64,000 nt of DNA, taken from contig JBKQSP010000029.1 in assembly GCA_052143575.1 (NCBI GenBank), positions 62,001-126,000 on the forward strand, read 5' to 3'. This DNA is from JAKACA01 sp052143575 (GTDB lineage Bacteria; Actinomycetota; Acidimicrobiia; Acidimicrobiales; Bog-793). Positions 44,068 through 53,132 of the stretch are shown here, in pieces. Every line of letters starts with the position of its first letter. The first letter of the stretch is position 1. A program made the translations under genes and the position numbers. The notes below the pieces were generated by a model, which ran no database searches, was not told where the DNA came from, and was given only the letters and a program-made list of their open reading frames with translations.

Positions 44068-45621
44068 ATGTCTGACGGCACGGGCGTTGTGACGGGGGTC
44101 GATGGCGGGCTAATGGGAGATGGCCCCCTCAGCCTCGACGCCGCTCCGGCGGTGGAGGGCTACGAGGCATTCAAGCTGGAGCAGCGCGGCATCGAGCTCG
44201 TCCCGGACGCCGACCGGAAGATGCGTCCCTCGGGTCTGTTCTGGATGTGGGCCGGGGCGATCTGGAACGTCGAGTTCCTCGTCTACGGAGCCCTCATGCT
44301 CTACTTCGGGCTGTCGTTCTGGCAGGCCGTGCTGGCGATCCTCGTCGGAAACCTTGCCTACGCATTCCTCGGTTGGGCGAGCCTTCCGGGTCCTGAGACG
44401 GGCACGACGGCGTTCATGGTCAGCCGAGCTCCCTTCGGTCGCAACGGCAACCGGGCGCCATCGCTGTTCAACTGGCTGACCCAGGTCGGGTTCGAGGTCG
44501 AGGGCATCGTCCTCATCGTCCTCATCATCGAGGCGATGTTCAGCCGAGAGGGCACGACGCTCGACACCGCCGCCAAGGTCGCCGTGATCATCCTGGCGGT
44601 GGCAGTGCAGTTCATCGTGCCCTTCCTCGGGCACGCCACCATCATCAAGGTGCTGCGCTACCTCTCCTTCGTGTTCATCGTCGTCTTCGCCATCATGGCG
44701 ATCCTCGTCATCCCGCACGCTCACCTGAGCGGCATCGGCCACCAGCACGCGTCGTGGTGGATCTGGACGACCGGGCTGGTGCTCATCGTGTCCGCCGGGG
44801 GTCTCGGATGGACCGAGAACGCCGCCGACTACTCGCGCTACCTTCCCCGTGACACCCCGAAGGCGAAGACCTTCTGGTCGGCAGCGCTGGGAGCTGCCAT
44901 CCCGTCGATCCTGCTCGAGCTCCTCGGGGCGGCTGCCTACCTCATCAGCCCGAAGGCCATTGCCGTGACGGGTCTGCCGTCGTCGTTCGACAGCTGGTTC
45001 TTCTGGCCGTTCTTGATCCTGGCGCTACCGCAGCTCTTCGCCATCAACTCCATCGACATGTACAGCTCCGGGGTCACGCTGCAAGCGATCGGAATCCCGC
45101 TCAAGCGGTGGGGCTGCGTGGTCGTCGACACCGTCATCTCCGGTGGCATCACGGCGCTCGTGATCTTCAAGGGGAACTTCTACACGGACCTCTCGGGCTT
45201 CCTGGACTACATCGTCGTCTGGCTCGGCCCCTGGTTCGGCATCCTCATCGTCGACTACCTGCTTCGCCGGGGCCGCTACGACCTGACGTCGTTGGCTGCC
45301 AGGCACGGCGGCCTCTACTGGCGTAACGGCGGCTTCAACTGGAAGGCCCTCATCTCGCTCGGGCTCGGCATGTTCGCAGCCATGATGTGGATCGACGCCG
45401 CCTTCTATGTGCCGGCCTACACCGGACCGATCTCGAACGCCACGCACGGTGGTGACTTCAGCTGGCTCTTCGGGATGATCGTCGCTGGGCTGGCCTACTG
45501 GATCCTCTCGATGACGAGCATCCGCAGGGAGACGCTGGCGATCAGCGACACGGCGACGACCGGGACCGGCCGTCACGCTCCGAAGGCGGAGAGCTTCGGC
45601 GAGGTCAGCTCGGAGGCCTGA
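44068..45621 (+). CDS. NCS1-family nucleobase/allantoin/hydantoin permease
   Basis: 517 residues, about 12 hydrophobic segments. The early cytoplasmic-side block ending in ALMLYFGLSFWQAVLAILVG and the substrate-site region GTTAFMVSRAPFGRNGN are characteristic of NCS1 (Mhp1/CodB/PucI-like) carriers, as is GLGWTENAADYSRYLP. It imports cytosine, purines, allantoin or hydantoins by cation symport; the exact substrate cannot be read. GGGAGGT ribosome binding site before the ATG. Located between the molybdenum hydroxylase and the amidohydrolase operon, it probably feeds that pathway. Confidence 0.9.
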   Translation: MSDGTGVVTGVDGGLMGDGPLSLDAAPAVEGYEAFKLEQRGIELVPDADRKMRPSGLFWMWAGAIWNVEFLVYGALMLYFGLSFWQAVLAILVGNLAYAFLGWASLPGPETGTTAFMVSRAPFGRNGNRAPSLFNWLTQVGFEVEGIVLIVLIIEAMFSREGTTLDTAAKVAVIILAVAVQFIVPFLGHATIIKVLRYLSFVFIVVFAIMAILVIPHAHLSGIGHQHASWWIWTTGLVLIVSAGGLGWTENAADYSRYLPRDTPKAKTFWSAALGAAIPSILLELLGAAAYLISPKAIAVTGLPSSFDSWFFWPFLILALPQLFAINSIDMYSSGVTLQAIGIPLKRWGCVVVDTVISGGITALVIFKGNFYTDLSGFLDYIVVWLGPWFGILIVDYLLRRGRYDLTSLAARHGGLYWRNGGFNWKALISLGLGMFAAMMWIDAAFYVPAYTGPISNATHGGDFSWLFGMIVAGLAYWILSMTSIRRETLAISDTATTGTGRHAPKAESFGEVSSEA

Positions 45622-45633
45622 ACCGCAGCACGA

Positions 45634-45675
45634 CGCCGCAGCGGCCCGGCCTCAACTGCCCGGGTTGCTGCGGCG
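45634..45675. terminator. hairpin between convergent genes
   Basis: CGCCGCAGC (45634-45642) pairs with GCTGCGGCG (45667-45675), with a further CCCGG/CCGGG inside after a two-base mismatch. It sits between the permease stop and the stop of the PGK-like gene. Likely bidirectional; no T-run. Confidence 0.45.
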
Positions 45676-46779
45676 GAGCGCCACCAACCCGGGGAGGTCG
45701 CCGTCCTTCAGCAGGGCGACGGCGCTCTCTGTGGCGCTCAGGACGCCGGTGACTGAGTCGAGTCTGTCGCCGAGAATTGCCAGCAGGGCATCGCCGCCGA
45801 GCACGACGTGGCGGCCGGGCGGCAAGCTGTCGGCGACGGCGAGCGTCCCAGCGGCGAAGCGAGGATCTTCCGCCCGTCCGAGGGCGCCGGTCCACAGCAC
45901 GCTGCCGGCTCCGCGCAGCACTTCGCCGAAGCGAAGCCGCGTCGTCGGCCCGATGTCGGACACCAAGCCCTCCACGGCGGAGGCGGACGAGGCGAGCGAG
46001 ACGCTCCCATCCGGTCGCTCCCAGACGAGGTCGGAGGGAAGGTGCACGTTGTGCTGAATCTCGCGGGCAAGCCCGAAGCAGGCTCGGCAGTCCCGCAGCA
46101 GCTCCGTTTCCGCCCCTTCGGTGGGATGCGATCCGATCCCCTGCAGGAAGGGCAGCGCCATGGCGCCGCCGACCAGGACCGCATCGGCCCGAAGGATGAG
46201 ACCTCGCAGCCCGGGCAGGCGCGAGAGCGACTGGTCGCTGCCGAACACGACGACAAAGGGGCGCGCCGGCTCGTGCAGGAAGGGCTCGAGGAGGGCGATG
46301 TCCGCCGCCAAGCGGAGGCCGGCCGCCGACGGCAGCGTTGCCGGCGGCCCTTCGATCGAGGCGAGCGGCAGCCAACACCACTGAAATGCCTCGTTGACGT
46401 AGAAGTCCTGGCCGCTCACCAATTCACCGACGAGCTGGGGATCTCCTGAACGTTCCGGCTCGCCGGCGAGGTTCGGGAGGACGGTCACCCCGGGACAGGC
46501 CTCCTCGAGGCTGTGGCGGGCCCGTGCGAAGGCCTCTTCGTCGCCGGCGCCGTCGAGGGCCCCACTGTGACCGCACACCGTCACGCGGGCGCCTCGGTCG
46601 AGGAGCCATCGCAGTGTCGGCAGGAGGACACCAAGGTGCCGCTCGTTCGCCGCCGATGCGAGCGCGCCGCTCGGTAGATCGAGGTCTCCGCGCACGAGGA
46701 CGCCGCGGCCGTCGACGTCACCGAGATCCTCGAGCGTCGGCACGCCGAGGGGCCGGGCGGAGCGGTCCGGGCCGCTCAT
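45652..46779 (-). CDS. degenerate phosphoglycerate kinase paralogue
   Basis: 375 residues, PGK fold but altered. N-lobe: GVLVRGDLDLPSG replaces the usual RVDFNVP, GHSGALDG replaces SHLGRP, VLPNLAGE replaces LLENLRF, and FYVNEAFQ replaces VNDAF. The usual GGAKVSDK with its Lys is changed to VVFGSDQSLSRLPG, while GGAMALPFL, DIGPTTRLRF, VLWTGALGR and VVLGGDALLAI keep the C-lobe pattern. Several 3-phosphoglycerate-binding Arg and the nucleotide Lys are therefore lost. It may bind another phosphorylated ligand or be a regulatory pseudo-kinase. It sits within the nitrogen catabolic island, divergent from gdhA. Confidence 0.78.
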   Translation of the reverse strand: MSGPDRSARPLGVPTLEDLGDVDGRGVLVRGDLDLPSGALASAANERHLGVLLPTLRWLLDRGARVTVCGHSGALDGAGDEEAFARARHSLEEACPGVTVLPNLAGEPERSGDPQLVGELVSGQDFYVNEAFQWCWLPLASIEGPPATLPSAAGLRLAADIALLEPFLHEPARPFVVVFGSDQSLSRLPGLRGLILRADAVLVGGAMALPFLQGIGSHPTEGAETELLRDCRACFGLAREIQHNVHLPSDLVWERPDGSVSLASSASAVEGLVSDIGPTTRLRFGEVLRGAGSVLWTGALGRAEDPRFAAGTLAVADSLPPGRHVVLGGDALLAILGDRLDSVTGVLSATESAVALLKDGDLPGLVALRRSNPGS

Positions 46780-47154
46780 GCCCGTGTCTTCGCCGTGGCG
46801 GTGATGTCGCTTGGGAGTGGCATGAGGTCACCTCGTGAAAGCGGGCGCCGCGTCGAGACCCGTGGCAGGGGGACTACATCGGTTCGGTCATAGGCTTAGC
46901 ATGACGACGTCCCATAGGCCGCCCGGCTGCGTCGCAGCGGGGCGGGGTTGAATGAAGGGTCAAAGACGGTGACTTTCGGCCCTAGCTCCCTTGCAGGCCC
47001 GGCCCCATCATGGCCTTATGACCCGCCTCGCGTCGCGCGCAGAGCGCCCCGGCCGGGAGACCATTTTCGCACCTGCCGAGGAGTTCTTCCGCCTGTCGGC
47101 ATCGCTTCGACCGTCCGCAACAACGGCTAAGACGACGAAGGGAGTCACACGACC
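46780..47154. promoter_or_regulatory. 375-bp divergent promoter region with DosR-like boxes upstream of gdhA
   Basis: Separates the PGK-like gene and gdhA. It contains GTGACTTTCGGCCC at 46969-46982 (reverse complement GGGCCGAAAGTCAC) and a weaker TGGCCTTATGACCC at 47011-47024; centres are 42 bp apart, about four helical turns. The gdhA start is 130 bp downstream of the second. No small gene looks convincing here. Confidence 0.45.
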
Positions 47155-48510
47155 ATGAGTTACGTCGAACGAGCACTCGGCGAAGTCGAGCGCAAGAACC
47201 CGAGCGAACCGGAGTTCCTGCAGGCGGTCAACGAGGTCTACACGTCGCTCGCGCCGGTGCTCGCCGAGCACCGCCACTACGAGGGCGCCAAGATCCTCGA
47301 GCGGATGGCCGAGCCGGAGCGCGTGATCATCTTCCGTGTTCCCTGGGTCGACGACCAGGGCGAGATACACATCAACCGCGGCTTTCGCGTCCAGATGAAC
47401 AGCGCCATCGGGCCGTACAAGGGCGGCCTGCGCTTTCACCCCACCGTCTATGTCGGGCTGCTGAAGTTCCTCGCCTTCGAACAGGTGTTGAAGAACGCCC
47501 TCACGACGCTGCCGATGGGTGGAGCCAAGGGCGGGTCCGACTTCGATCCGAAAGGGCGCAGTGACGCAGAGGTGCGGCGGTTCTGCCAGTCCTTCATGAC
47601 CGAGCTCTACCGCCACATCGGGCAGTTCACCGACGTGCCTGCCGGTGACATCGGGGTCGGCACGCGGGAGATCGGTTATCTCTTCGGCCAGTACAAGCGC
47701 ATCTCGAACGAGTTCAGCGGAGTGCTCACCGGCAAGGGCTACGGATGGGGTGGTTCCCTCGTGCGGCCGGAGGCGACAGGTTACGGCGCCGTCTACTTCG
47801 CCGAGGAGATGCTGGCGACCCGTTCCGAGAGCCTGGCGGGCAAGACATGCCTCGTGTCGGGCAGCGGAAACGTCGCTCAGTACACGGCGGAGAAGCTCAT
47901 CGCCATCGGAGCCAAGCCCGTCACCCTGTCGGACTCGGGTGGCTTCGTGTATGACCCTGACGGAATCGACCAGGAAAAGCTCGAGTGGGTCATGGACCTG
48001 AAGAATCTGCGACGGGGTCGCATCGCCGAGTACGCCGAGAAGTACCCGAGGGCGAGCTTCACACCTGCCAGCGGTGGCGACGCCAACCCGCTCTGGGCCG
48101 TTCCAGCAGCTTGCGCATTTCCGTCGGCCACCCAGAACGAGATCAATGGCAAGGATGCCGCCAACCTCATCGGCAACGGCGTCGAGGCCGTCACCGAAGG
48201 CGCCAACATGCCGACCAACCCGGACGGCGTCGAGCTGTTCCGAACCGCCGGCGTCCTCTTCGGGCCCGGGAAGGCCGCCAACGCCGGCGGCGTGACGGTT
48301 TCCGGCCTCGAGATGTCACAGGACAGCCTCCACCTGCAGTGGAGCCGGGAGCAGGTGGACGAGCGCCTGCGCTCGATCATGGCTGCCATCCACCGCAGCG
48401 CGCGGGAGGCGGCCGAGCGATACGGCAAGCCGGGCGACTACGTGACGGGCGCCAACATCGCCGGTTTCGTCAAGGTCGCCGACGCCATGGTTGACGAAGC
48501 CGTCATCTGA
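47155..48510 (+). CDS. gdhA: NADP-type glutamate dehydrogenase
   Basis: 451 residues, the size of the hexameric GdhA class. Catalytic Lys in MGGAKGGSDFDPKG. Substrate region GPYKGGLRFHPTV. NAD(P)-binding fold from about 235 with CLVSGSGNVAQYTAEKL. Ending EGANMPTNPDGVELF and GKAANAGGVTVSGLEM. Interconverts 2-oxoglutarate plus ammonia and glutamate; next to a set of ammonia-releasing enzymes it would assimilate or dispose of that ammonia. AAGGGAG precedes the ATG. It heads a plus-strand run of genes that continues, tightly packed, to 54.5 kb. Confidence 0.95.
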   Translation: MSYVERALGEVERKNPSEPEFLQAVNEVYTSLAPVLAEHRHYEGAKILERMAEPERVIIFRVPWVDDQGEIHINRGFRVQMNSAIGPYKGGLRFHPTVYVGLLKFLAFEQVLKNALTTLPMGGAKGGSDFDPKGRSDAEVRRFCQSFMTELYRHIGQFTDVPAGDIGVGTREIGYLFGQYKRISNEFSGVLTGKGYGWGGSLVRPEATGYGAVYFAEEMLATRSESLAGKTCLVSGSGNVAQYTAEKLIAIGAKPVTLSDSGGFVYDPDGIDQEKLEWVMDLKNLRRGRIAEYAEKYPRASFTPASGGDANPLWAVPAACAFPSATQNEINGKDAANLIGNGVEAVTEGANMPTNPDGVELFRTAGVLFGPGKAANAGGVTVSGLEMSQDSLHLQWSREQVDERLRSIMAAIHRSAREAAERYGKPGDYVTGANIAGFVKVADAMVDEAVI

Positions 48511-48535
48511 CGGCTGAAGGGGAGGACAGCGAGGC

Positions 48536-48874
48536 GTGATCGAGGTAGCAATGGAGTCCGAAGAGCGGCTGGGCTGCAGCCGCCTCTTCGGCCTCCGGCC
48601 AGGCGGTGGGTACCACCCCAGCCCGGCGCCCGGCACGCGGTCGTTCCAGCTCGACCCGAAGACGCCGGGCTTGCCGGTGCGGGGCTTCGAGCGGGCAGGG
48701 CTACGGTTCTGCACGCTGGCCGACAGTGACCCCGGTGACAGCCGCCACCTGCTGGCTCTCGGACAGGCGGATGTCGACGGGCGTTGGCATGACTTCGAGC
48801 AGTTGGCAGGCGAGGCGCGAGGCGTCCCGCACGACGATGGCGATGACGCCAGGGATGATGGAGGTGTTTCATGA
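48536..48874 (+). CDS. unknown 112-residue protein coupled to a PLP enzyme
   Basis: GTG at 48536 with GGGGAGGA 9 nt upstream, 25 bp after gdhA. Its TGA overlaps the ATG of the next gene in a 4-bp ATGA, strong evidence that it is translated. Not recognised. Residues 14-90 look folded (RLFGLRPGGGYHPSP, TPGLPVRGFERAGLRFCTLA, GRWHDFEQLAGEA), and the last 18 residues are Asp-rich. Two cysteines (14 and about 59), no membrane segment. An accessory or small metabolic enzyme of the pathway is possible. Confidence 0.65.
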   Translation: MIEVAMESEERLGCSRLFGLRPGGGYHPSPAPGTRSFQLDPKTPGLPVRGFERAGLRFCTLADSDPGDSRHLLALGQADVDGRWHDFEQLAGEARGVPHDDGDDARDDGGVS

Positions 48875-50373
48875 AGCGCTTGGGGCTCGAGGAAGAGATC
48901 GTCGACGCTGACGTGTACGCGCGGACGGTCGAGCGCTTCAAGGAGCGACGCATCGCCCTCCCGACCTTCGCGGAGCTGGCAGACCCCGCGCTCATTCCCG
49001 ACGCCGTGCGCGCCCGCCTCGGCGCCGTCGGCCCGGACGACGCTCATCCCCTCAATCTGTTCCGTGTCCACTGGCACAACGACGCCGCTCGCACGGGGGT
49101 CGTGGCCGTACCCGAGCACGTCGTGCTGCCGAGCGAGCTCACCGGGACGCAGGCTCGCATCGTCGTCGCCCTCGCCAACCGCTTCCCCATGATCGGAGCG
49201 CACAAGGTTCTCGCCAGCTACGGCTGCTTGGCGCCGCGAGTCGTCACCGGGCAATTCGACCCGACACGTCACCGCGCCATCTGGCCCTCGACGGGGAACT
49301 ACTGCCGGGGCGGTGTCGCCATTTCAAAGCTCATGGACTGCCGCGGCGTTGCCGTCCTGCCGGAAGGCATGAGCAAGGAGCGCTTCGACTGGCTCGAGGC
49401 TTGGGTGGCGGATCCCTCCGACATCGTGCGCACCCCGGGCACGGAGAGCAACGTGAAGGAGATCTACGACGAGTGCAACCGCATGGCGGCCGACAGCACG
49501 AACGTGATCTTCAACCAGTTCTCCGAATTCGCCAACTACCTCGTGCATTACCACGCCACCGGTCGGGCGATGGAGCGCATCTTTGCCTCGATGGTCGCCG
49601 CTGACGGTGACGCCCTCCGGCTGAGGGCCTTCGTTTCGGCTACTGGTTCCGCTGGCACGATCGGCGCCGGCGACTACCTGAAGGAGCACCACGGCGCTGC
49701 CATCGTCGCCGTCGAGGCCCTGGAGTGCCCGACACTGCTCAACAACGGCTTCGGCGAGCACAACATTCAGGGCATCGGTGACAAGCACATCCCGCTCATC
49801 CACAACGTCATGAACACCGATTTCGTCGTGGCCGTCTCGGACAGGGCCACGGACCGTTTGAACATCCTGTTCAACACCGAAGTCGGCCATCGCTACCTCG
49901 CGGGCCGCCGTCTCGTCCCCGAGGCGACGTTGCAGGCGTTGAACTCGTTCGGTCTCTCCAGCATCTGCAACGTGCTGGCGGCCATCAAGTTCGCCAAGTA
50001 CGAGGGCCTCGGCCCGAACGACGTCGTCACGACGGTCGCCACCGACGGCGCCACGATGTATGACAGCGAGCGGAAATTGGCACTGGACAAGCAGTTCCCT
50101 GCTGGCTTCGACGAGGTCGCCGCCGGCGAGATCTTCGGAGAACACCTCGCCGCCGTCACGACCGACAACCTCCTCGAGCTCACGCGTGCCGAGCGCGAGC
50201 GCATCTTCAACCTCGGCTACTTCACCTGGGTCGAGCAGCAGGGTCTCTCGGTGGAGGAGTTCCGGTCGCGGCACGAGGCGAGCTTCTGGGAAGGCATCCG
50301 ACCCATGGTGGGCGTCTGGGACGAGATGATCCGGGACTTCAACGCCCGCACCGGAGTTCTCCAACAGCTGTGA
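48871..50373 (+). CDS. PLP-dependent fold-type II enzyme (cysteine synthase/tryptophan synthase beta superfamily), unusual
   Basis: 500 residues. Likely Schiff-base Lys K112 in PMIGAHKVLASYG, Asn loop S140-T-G-N in WPSTGNYCRGGVAISK 28 residues later, and phosphate-binding Gly-rich loop ATGSAGTIGAGDYL. The spacing fits fold-type II, but the NYCRGG loop and a longer N-terminus are atypical. It could be an ammonia-lyase or a sulfhydrylase-like enzyme acting on a small diamino or hydroxy acid formed from purine breakdown, in the place YgeX (2,3-diaminopropionate ammonia-lyase) holds in other clusters. That role is inference. Both ends overlap neighbours by 4 bp. Confidence 0.75.
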   Translation: MKRLGLEEEIVDADVYARTVERFKERRIALPTFAELADPALIPDAVRARLGAVGPDDAHPLNLFRVHWHNDAARTGVVAVPEHVVLPSELTGTQARIVVALANRFPMIGAHKVLASYGCLAPRVVTGQFDPTRHRAIWPSTGNYCRGGVAISKLMDCRGVAVLPEGMSKERFDWLEAWVADPSDIVRTPGTESNVKEIYDECNRMAADSTNVIFNQFSEFANYLVHYHATGRAMERIFASMVAADGDALRLRAFVSATGSAGTIGAGDYLKEHHGAAIVAVEALECPTLLNNGFGEHNIQGIGDKHIPLIHNVMNTDFVVAVSDRATDRLNILFNTEVGHRYLAGRRLVPEATLQALNSFGLSSICNVLAAIKFAKYEGLGPNDVVTTVATDGATMYDSERKLALDKQFPAGFDEVAAGEIFGEHLAAVTTDNLLELTRAERERIFNLGYFTWVEQQGLSVEEFRSRHEASFWEGIRPMVGVWDEMIRDFNARTGVLQQL

Positions 50374-51725
50374 GCCTCCACCAGACCAAGCTCCCGAGCA
50401 TGATGGTCTGCCGTGGCTGCGGCACGGTAGTCGATCAGTGCGAGCCCTACCCCTTCAGTTGCCCGCGGGCCGGCGACGGCACGGACCACGTGCTCAGGAG
50501 GGTGCTCGACATCGAGGCGCTGACGTTCCCGCCCGGATGGGACACCGAGCCCAACCCGTTCGTCCGCTACCGCTCGCTCCTGCACGCCCAGCACCTGGCC
50601 GTGGCGGGCGGCATGCGAGACGAGGTCTTCGTCGATCTCGTGAGAGATCTCGACGACGCCGTCGCCAAGGTTGACGGCCACGGCTTTGTCGCCACGCCGT
50701 TCAAGTTGCGAGAGAGCCTCGGCGACGCCGTCGGCCTTCTCGGCCCCCTCTATGTGAAGGACGAGACGGACAACGTCGCCGGTTCCCACAAGGGGCGGCA
50801 TCTCTTCGGCCTCCTCGTCCACCTCTGCGTCGCCGAGCGGCTCGGGCTCGTCGATGCGGGGGCACGTCGACCGCTCGCCATCGCCAGCTGTGGTAACGCC
50901 GCCCTGGCGGCTGCCGTCGTGGCTGCTGCCGGCGAGCGGGAGCTGCTCGTCTTCGTACCGACCGACGCCGATGACGCCGTCGTCGACCGCCTGAAGGCAC
51001 TCGGGGCACACGTCACGGTGTGTGAGCGCCGGGCGGGCACGACGGGTGATCCCACCTACCACCGCCTGCAGGCCGCCATCGCCGAGGGTGCACTGCCCTT
51101 CACCTGCCAAGGAAACGAGAACGGGCTCGCCATCGAGGGCGGCGAGACGCTCGGTTACGAGATGGCCGCTCAGCTGGCATCTACCGGGGAGGCCCTCGAC
51201 CACGTCGTAGTCCAAGTCGGCGGCGGAGCCCTCGCGAGCGCCGTGGCGGCCGCCTTCAGCGAGGCCGTCTCGCTCGGCATCATGGAGCGCCATCCCCGTT
51301 TCCACACCGTCCAGACCGAGAGCGCCTGGCCGCTCAAGCGCGCCTTCGACCGGGTGATGGCGCTCCTCGACGGGCAGACCGGCCCCGATCCGATCCACCG
51401 AGCGCTCCGCCAGGCCGCCCATCACCGATCCGAGTTCATGTGGCCCTGGGAGACGGCGCCCCACAGCATCGCTCATGGAATCCTCGACGACGAGACCTAC
51501 GACTGGTTGGCGGTCGTGGAGGCCATGCTCGTGACGGGGGGGCGGCCCGTCGTGGTGGGGGAGGAGCAGCTCGCTGCCGCCAACGCCCTCGCCACCGAGC
51601 TGACCGACGTCGACGTCGACGCGACGGGTTCCTCAGGTCTCGCCGGTGTCGTCGCCCTGCGGGAGCACGGCATGATCGGCCCCGGCGAGAGCGTCGCCGT
51701 GCTCTTCACGGGGGCACGTCGTTGA
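50370..51725 (+). CDS. threonine-synthase-like PLP enzyme with N-terminal zinc ribbon
   Basis: 451 residues from GTG overlapping the previous stop (GTGA). N-terminal possible zinc site C14-x2-C17-x6-C24-x6-C31. PLP Lys K141 in NVAGSHKGRHLFG. Asn loop IASCGNAALAAA. Phosphate loop VQVGGGALASAVA. Similar to fold-type II threonine synthase/threonine dehydratase-like proteins. Threonine synthase itself is unlikely given the operon. A lyase acting on an amino-acid intermediate of the pathway, perhaps together with the preceding PLP enzyme, is more probable. Confidence 0.75.
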   Translation: MSLHQTKLPSMMVCRGCGTVVDQCEPYPFSCPRAGDGTDHVLRRVLDIEALTFPPGWDTEPNPFVRYRSLLHAQHLAVAGGMRDEVFVDLVRDLDDAVAKVDGHGFVATPFKLRESLGDAVGLLGPLYVKDETDNVAGSHKGRHLFGLLVHLCVAERLGLVDAGARRPLAIASCGNAALAAAVVAAAGERELLVFVPTDADDAVVDRLKALGAHVTVCERRAGTTGDPTYHRLQAAIAEGALPFTCQGNENGLAIEGGETLGYEMAAQLASTGEALDHVVVQVGGGALASAVAAAFSEAVSLGIMERHPRFHTVQTESAWPLKRAFDRVMALLDGQTGPDPIHRALRQAAHHRSEFMWPWETAPHSIAHGILDDETYDWLAVVEAMLVTGGRPVVVGEEQLAAANALATELTDVDVDATGSSGLAGVVALREHGMIGPGESVAVLFTGARR

Positions 51726-53035
51726 CCGAGGTGGCAACGCTCTCCCGCCGCCTCGTGCTCCGGGGCGCCCGCTTCCCGGGAGACGTTGCCGTCGAGGACG
51801 GGCGCATCACCGAGATCGGGACGGTCGCCCGCCGAGACGGCGACGAGGAGCTGCACTGCGAGGGCGACGTCATCACCGCCGGCCTCGTGAACACCCATCA
51901 CCACCTCTACCAGTGGATGACGCGCGGGCGGGCGACGGGGTGCGACCTCTTCAGCTGGCTACAGGAGCTTTACCCCGTCTGGAACCAGCTCTCGGTGGAA
52001 GACGTGGCCGCCGCCGCCACGGTCGGTCTCGGCGAGCTCGCCCGCAGTGGAGCCACGACGGTGGCCGACCACCACTACGTCGTGCCGCGGGGCGACGACA
52101 CCGTCTTTGACGCCATCGCCTCCGCCGCTCGCACCGTTGGCGTCCGCCTCCACCTCTCGCGGGGCTCCATGGACCTCGGGGAGAGTGCCGGTGGGCTGCC
52201 CCCCGACGACATCGTTGAAGACGTCGAGGCGATCCTGAGCTCCACGGAGGCCGTGGCCGCGCGGCTGCACGACGGCAGCCGTGTGAGCGTCGTCGTCGCC
52301 CCGTGCAGCCCGTTCTCGACGAGCGGGCGGCTCATGACCGAATCGGCCGAGCTCGCTCGGCGGCTCGGCCTTCGCCTCCATACCCACCTCGCCGAGACGG
52401 TGGACGAAGAGCGCGACTGCCTCGCCCGCTTCGACTGCCGACCGCTCGAATACGTCGAGCGGCTCGGCTGGGTCGGCCCGGACGTCTGGTTCGCCCATGC
52501 CATCCACCTCGACAGCGACGAGGTGATTCGCGTGGGGGCTGCCGGCACCGGCGTCGCCCACTGCCCGAGCTCCAACGGGCGCCTCGGCTCTGGCATCTGC
52601 CCGGTGCGCCAGCTCGTGGCCGCCGGCGCCCCCGTCGGCCTCGGCGTCGACGGCGCCGCCTCCAACGAAGCTGGCGTCCTGCAGGCCGAGCTCCGGCAGG
52701 CCCTCTACTTCGCGAGGTTGCGGGACGGCCAGGCAAGCGCCCTCTCGCCAGCCGAGGCCCTCGAACTGGGTACGTCGGGCGGGGCTCGCTGTCTCGGGCG
52801 CCCCGATCTCGGTCGCCTGCAGCCGGGGGCGGCTGCCGACATCGCCATCTGGCCGGGCGACGACCTCGGCGACATGGCCGACGCCATCGCAGGGCTCGTT
52901 CTCGGGCCCGACCGCCGCGTGCGTCACCTGCTCGTGGGCGGCCAGCCCGTCGTCACCGATGGTGAGCTCGTCGGGCTCGATCTGCGCCTTGCTCGGGCAG
53001 AGCTCGCTCGGCGTGCCCGCCGGCTCTGGGAATGA
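51722..53035 (+). CDS. 8-oxoguanine deaminase-like / SsnA-type amidohydrolase
   Basis: 437 residues from TTG at 51722, chosen because it overlaps the previous stop in TTGA. Metal-dependent hydrolase fold with NTHHHLYQWMTRG, FSWLQELYPVW, THLAETVDEERD, FAHAIHLDSDE, HCPSSNGRLGSGICP and LGVDGAASNEAGVL. The HHHLYQ and LYPVW blocks match the 8-oxoguanine deaminase branch, which hydrolyses 8-oxoguanine to uric acid and ammonia. SsnA of the purine cluster and triazine hydrolases are close relatives, so the exact substrate is uncertain, but an aminopurine or aminated heterocycle is likely. Confidence 0.8.
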   Translation: MTEVATLSRRLVLRGARFPGDVAVEDGRITEIGTVARRDGDEELHCEGDVITAGLVNTHHHLYQWMTRGRATGCDLFSWLQELYPVWNQLSVEDVAAAATVGLGELARSGATTVADHHYVVPRGDDTVFDAIASAARTVGVRLHLSRGSMDLGESAGGLPPDDIVEDVEAILSSTEAVAARLHDGSRVSVVVAPCSPFSTSGRLMTESAELARRLGLRLHTHLAETVDEERDCLARFDCRPLEYVERLGWVGPDVWFAHAIHLDSDEVIRVGAAGTGVAHCPSSNGRLGSGICPVRQLVAAGAPVGLGVDGAASNEAGVLQAELRQALYFARLRDGQASALSPAEALELGTSGGARCLGRPDLGRLQPGAAADIAIWPGDDLGDMADAIAGLVLGPDRRVRHLLVGGQPVVTDGELVGLDLRLARAELARRARRLWE

Positions 53036-53132
53036 TCCGCCGCGATCGAGGAGGCGTCCCGATGACAGCGCCGCCCGGCGGGGAGCCTGCGGGCGGCCGC
53101 CGCCGGCGCGCACGGGCGTCGAGGCCGTCACC

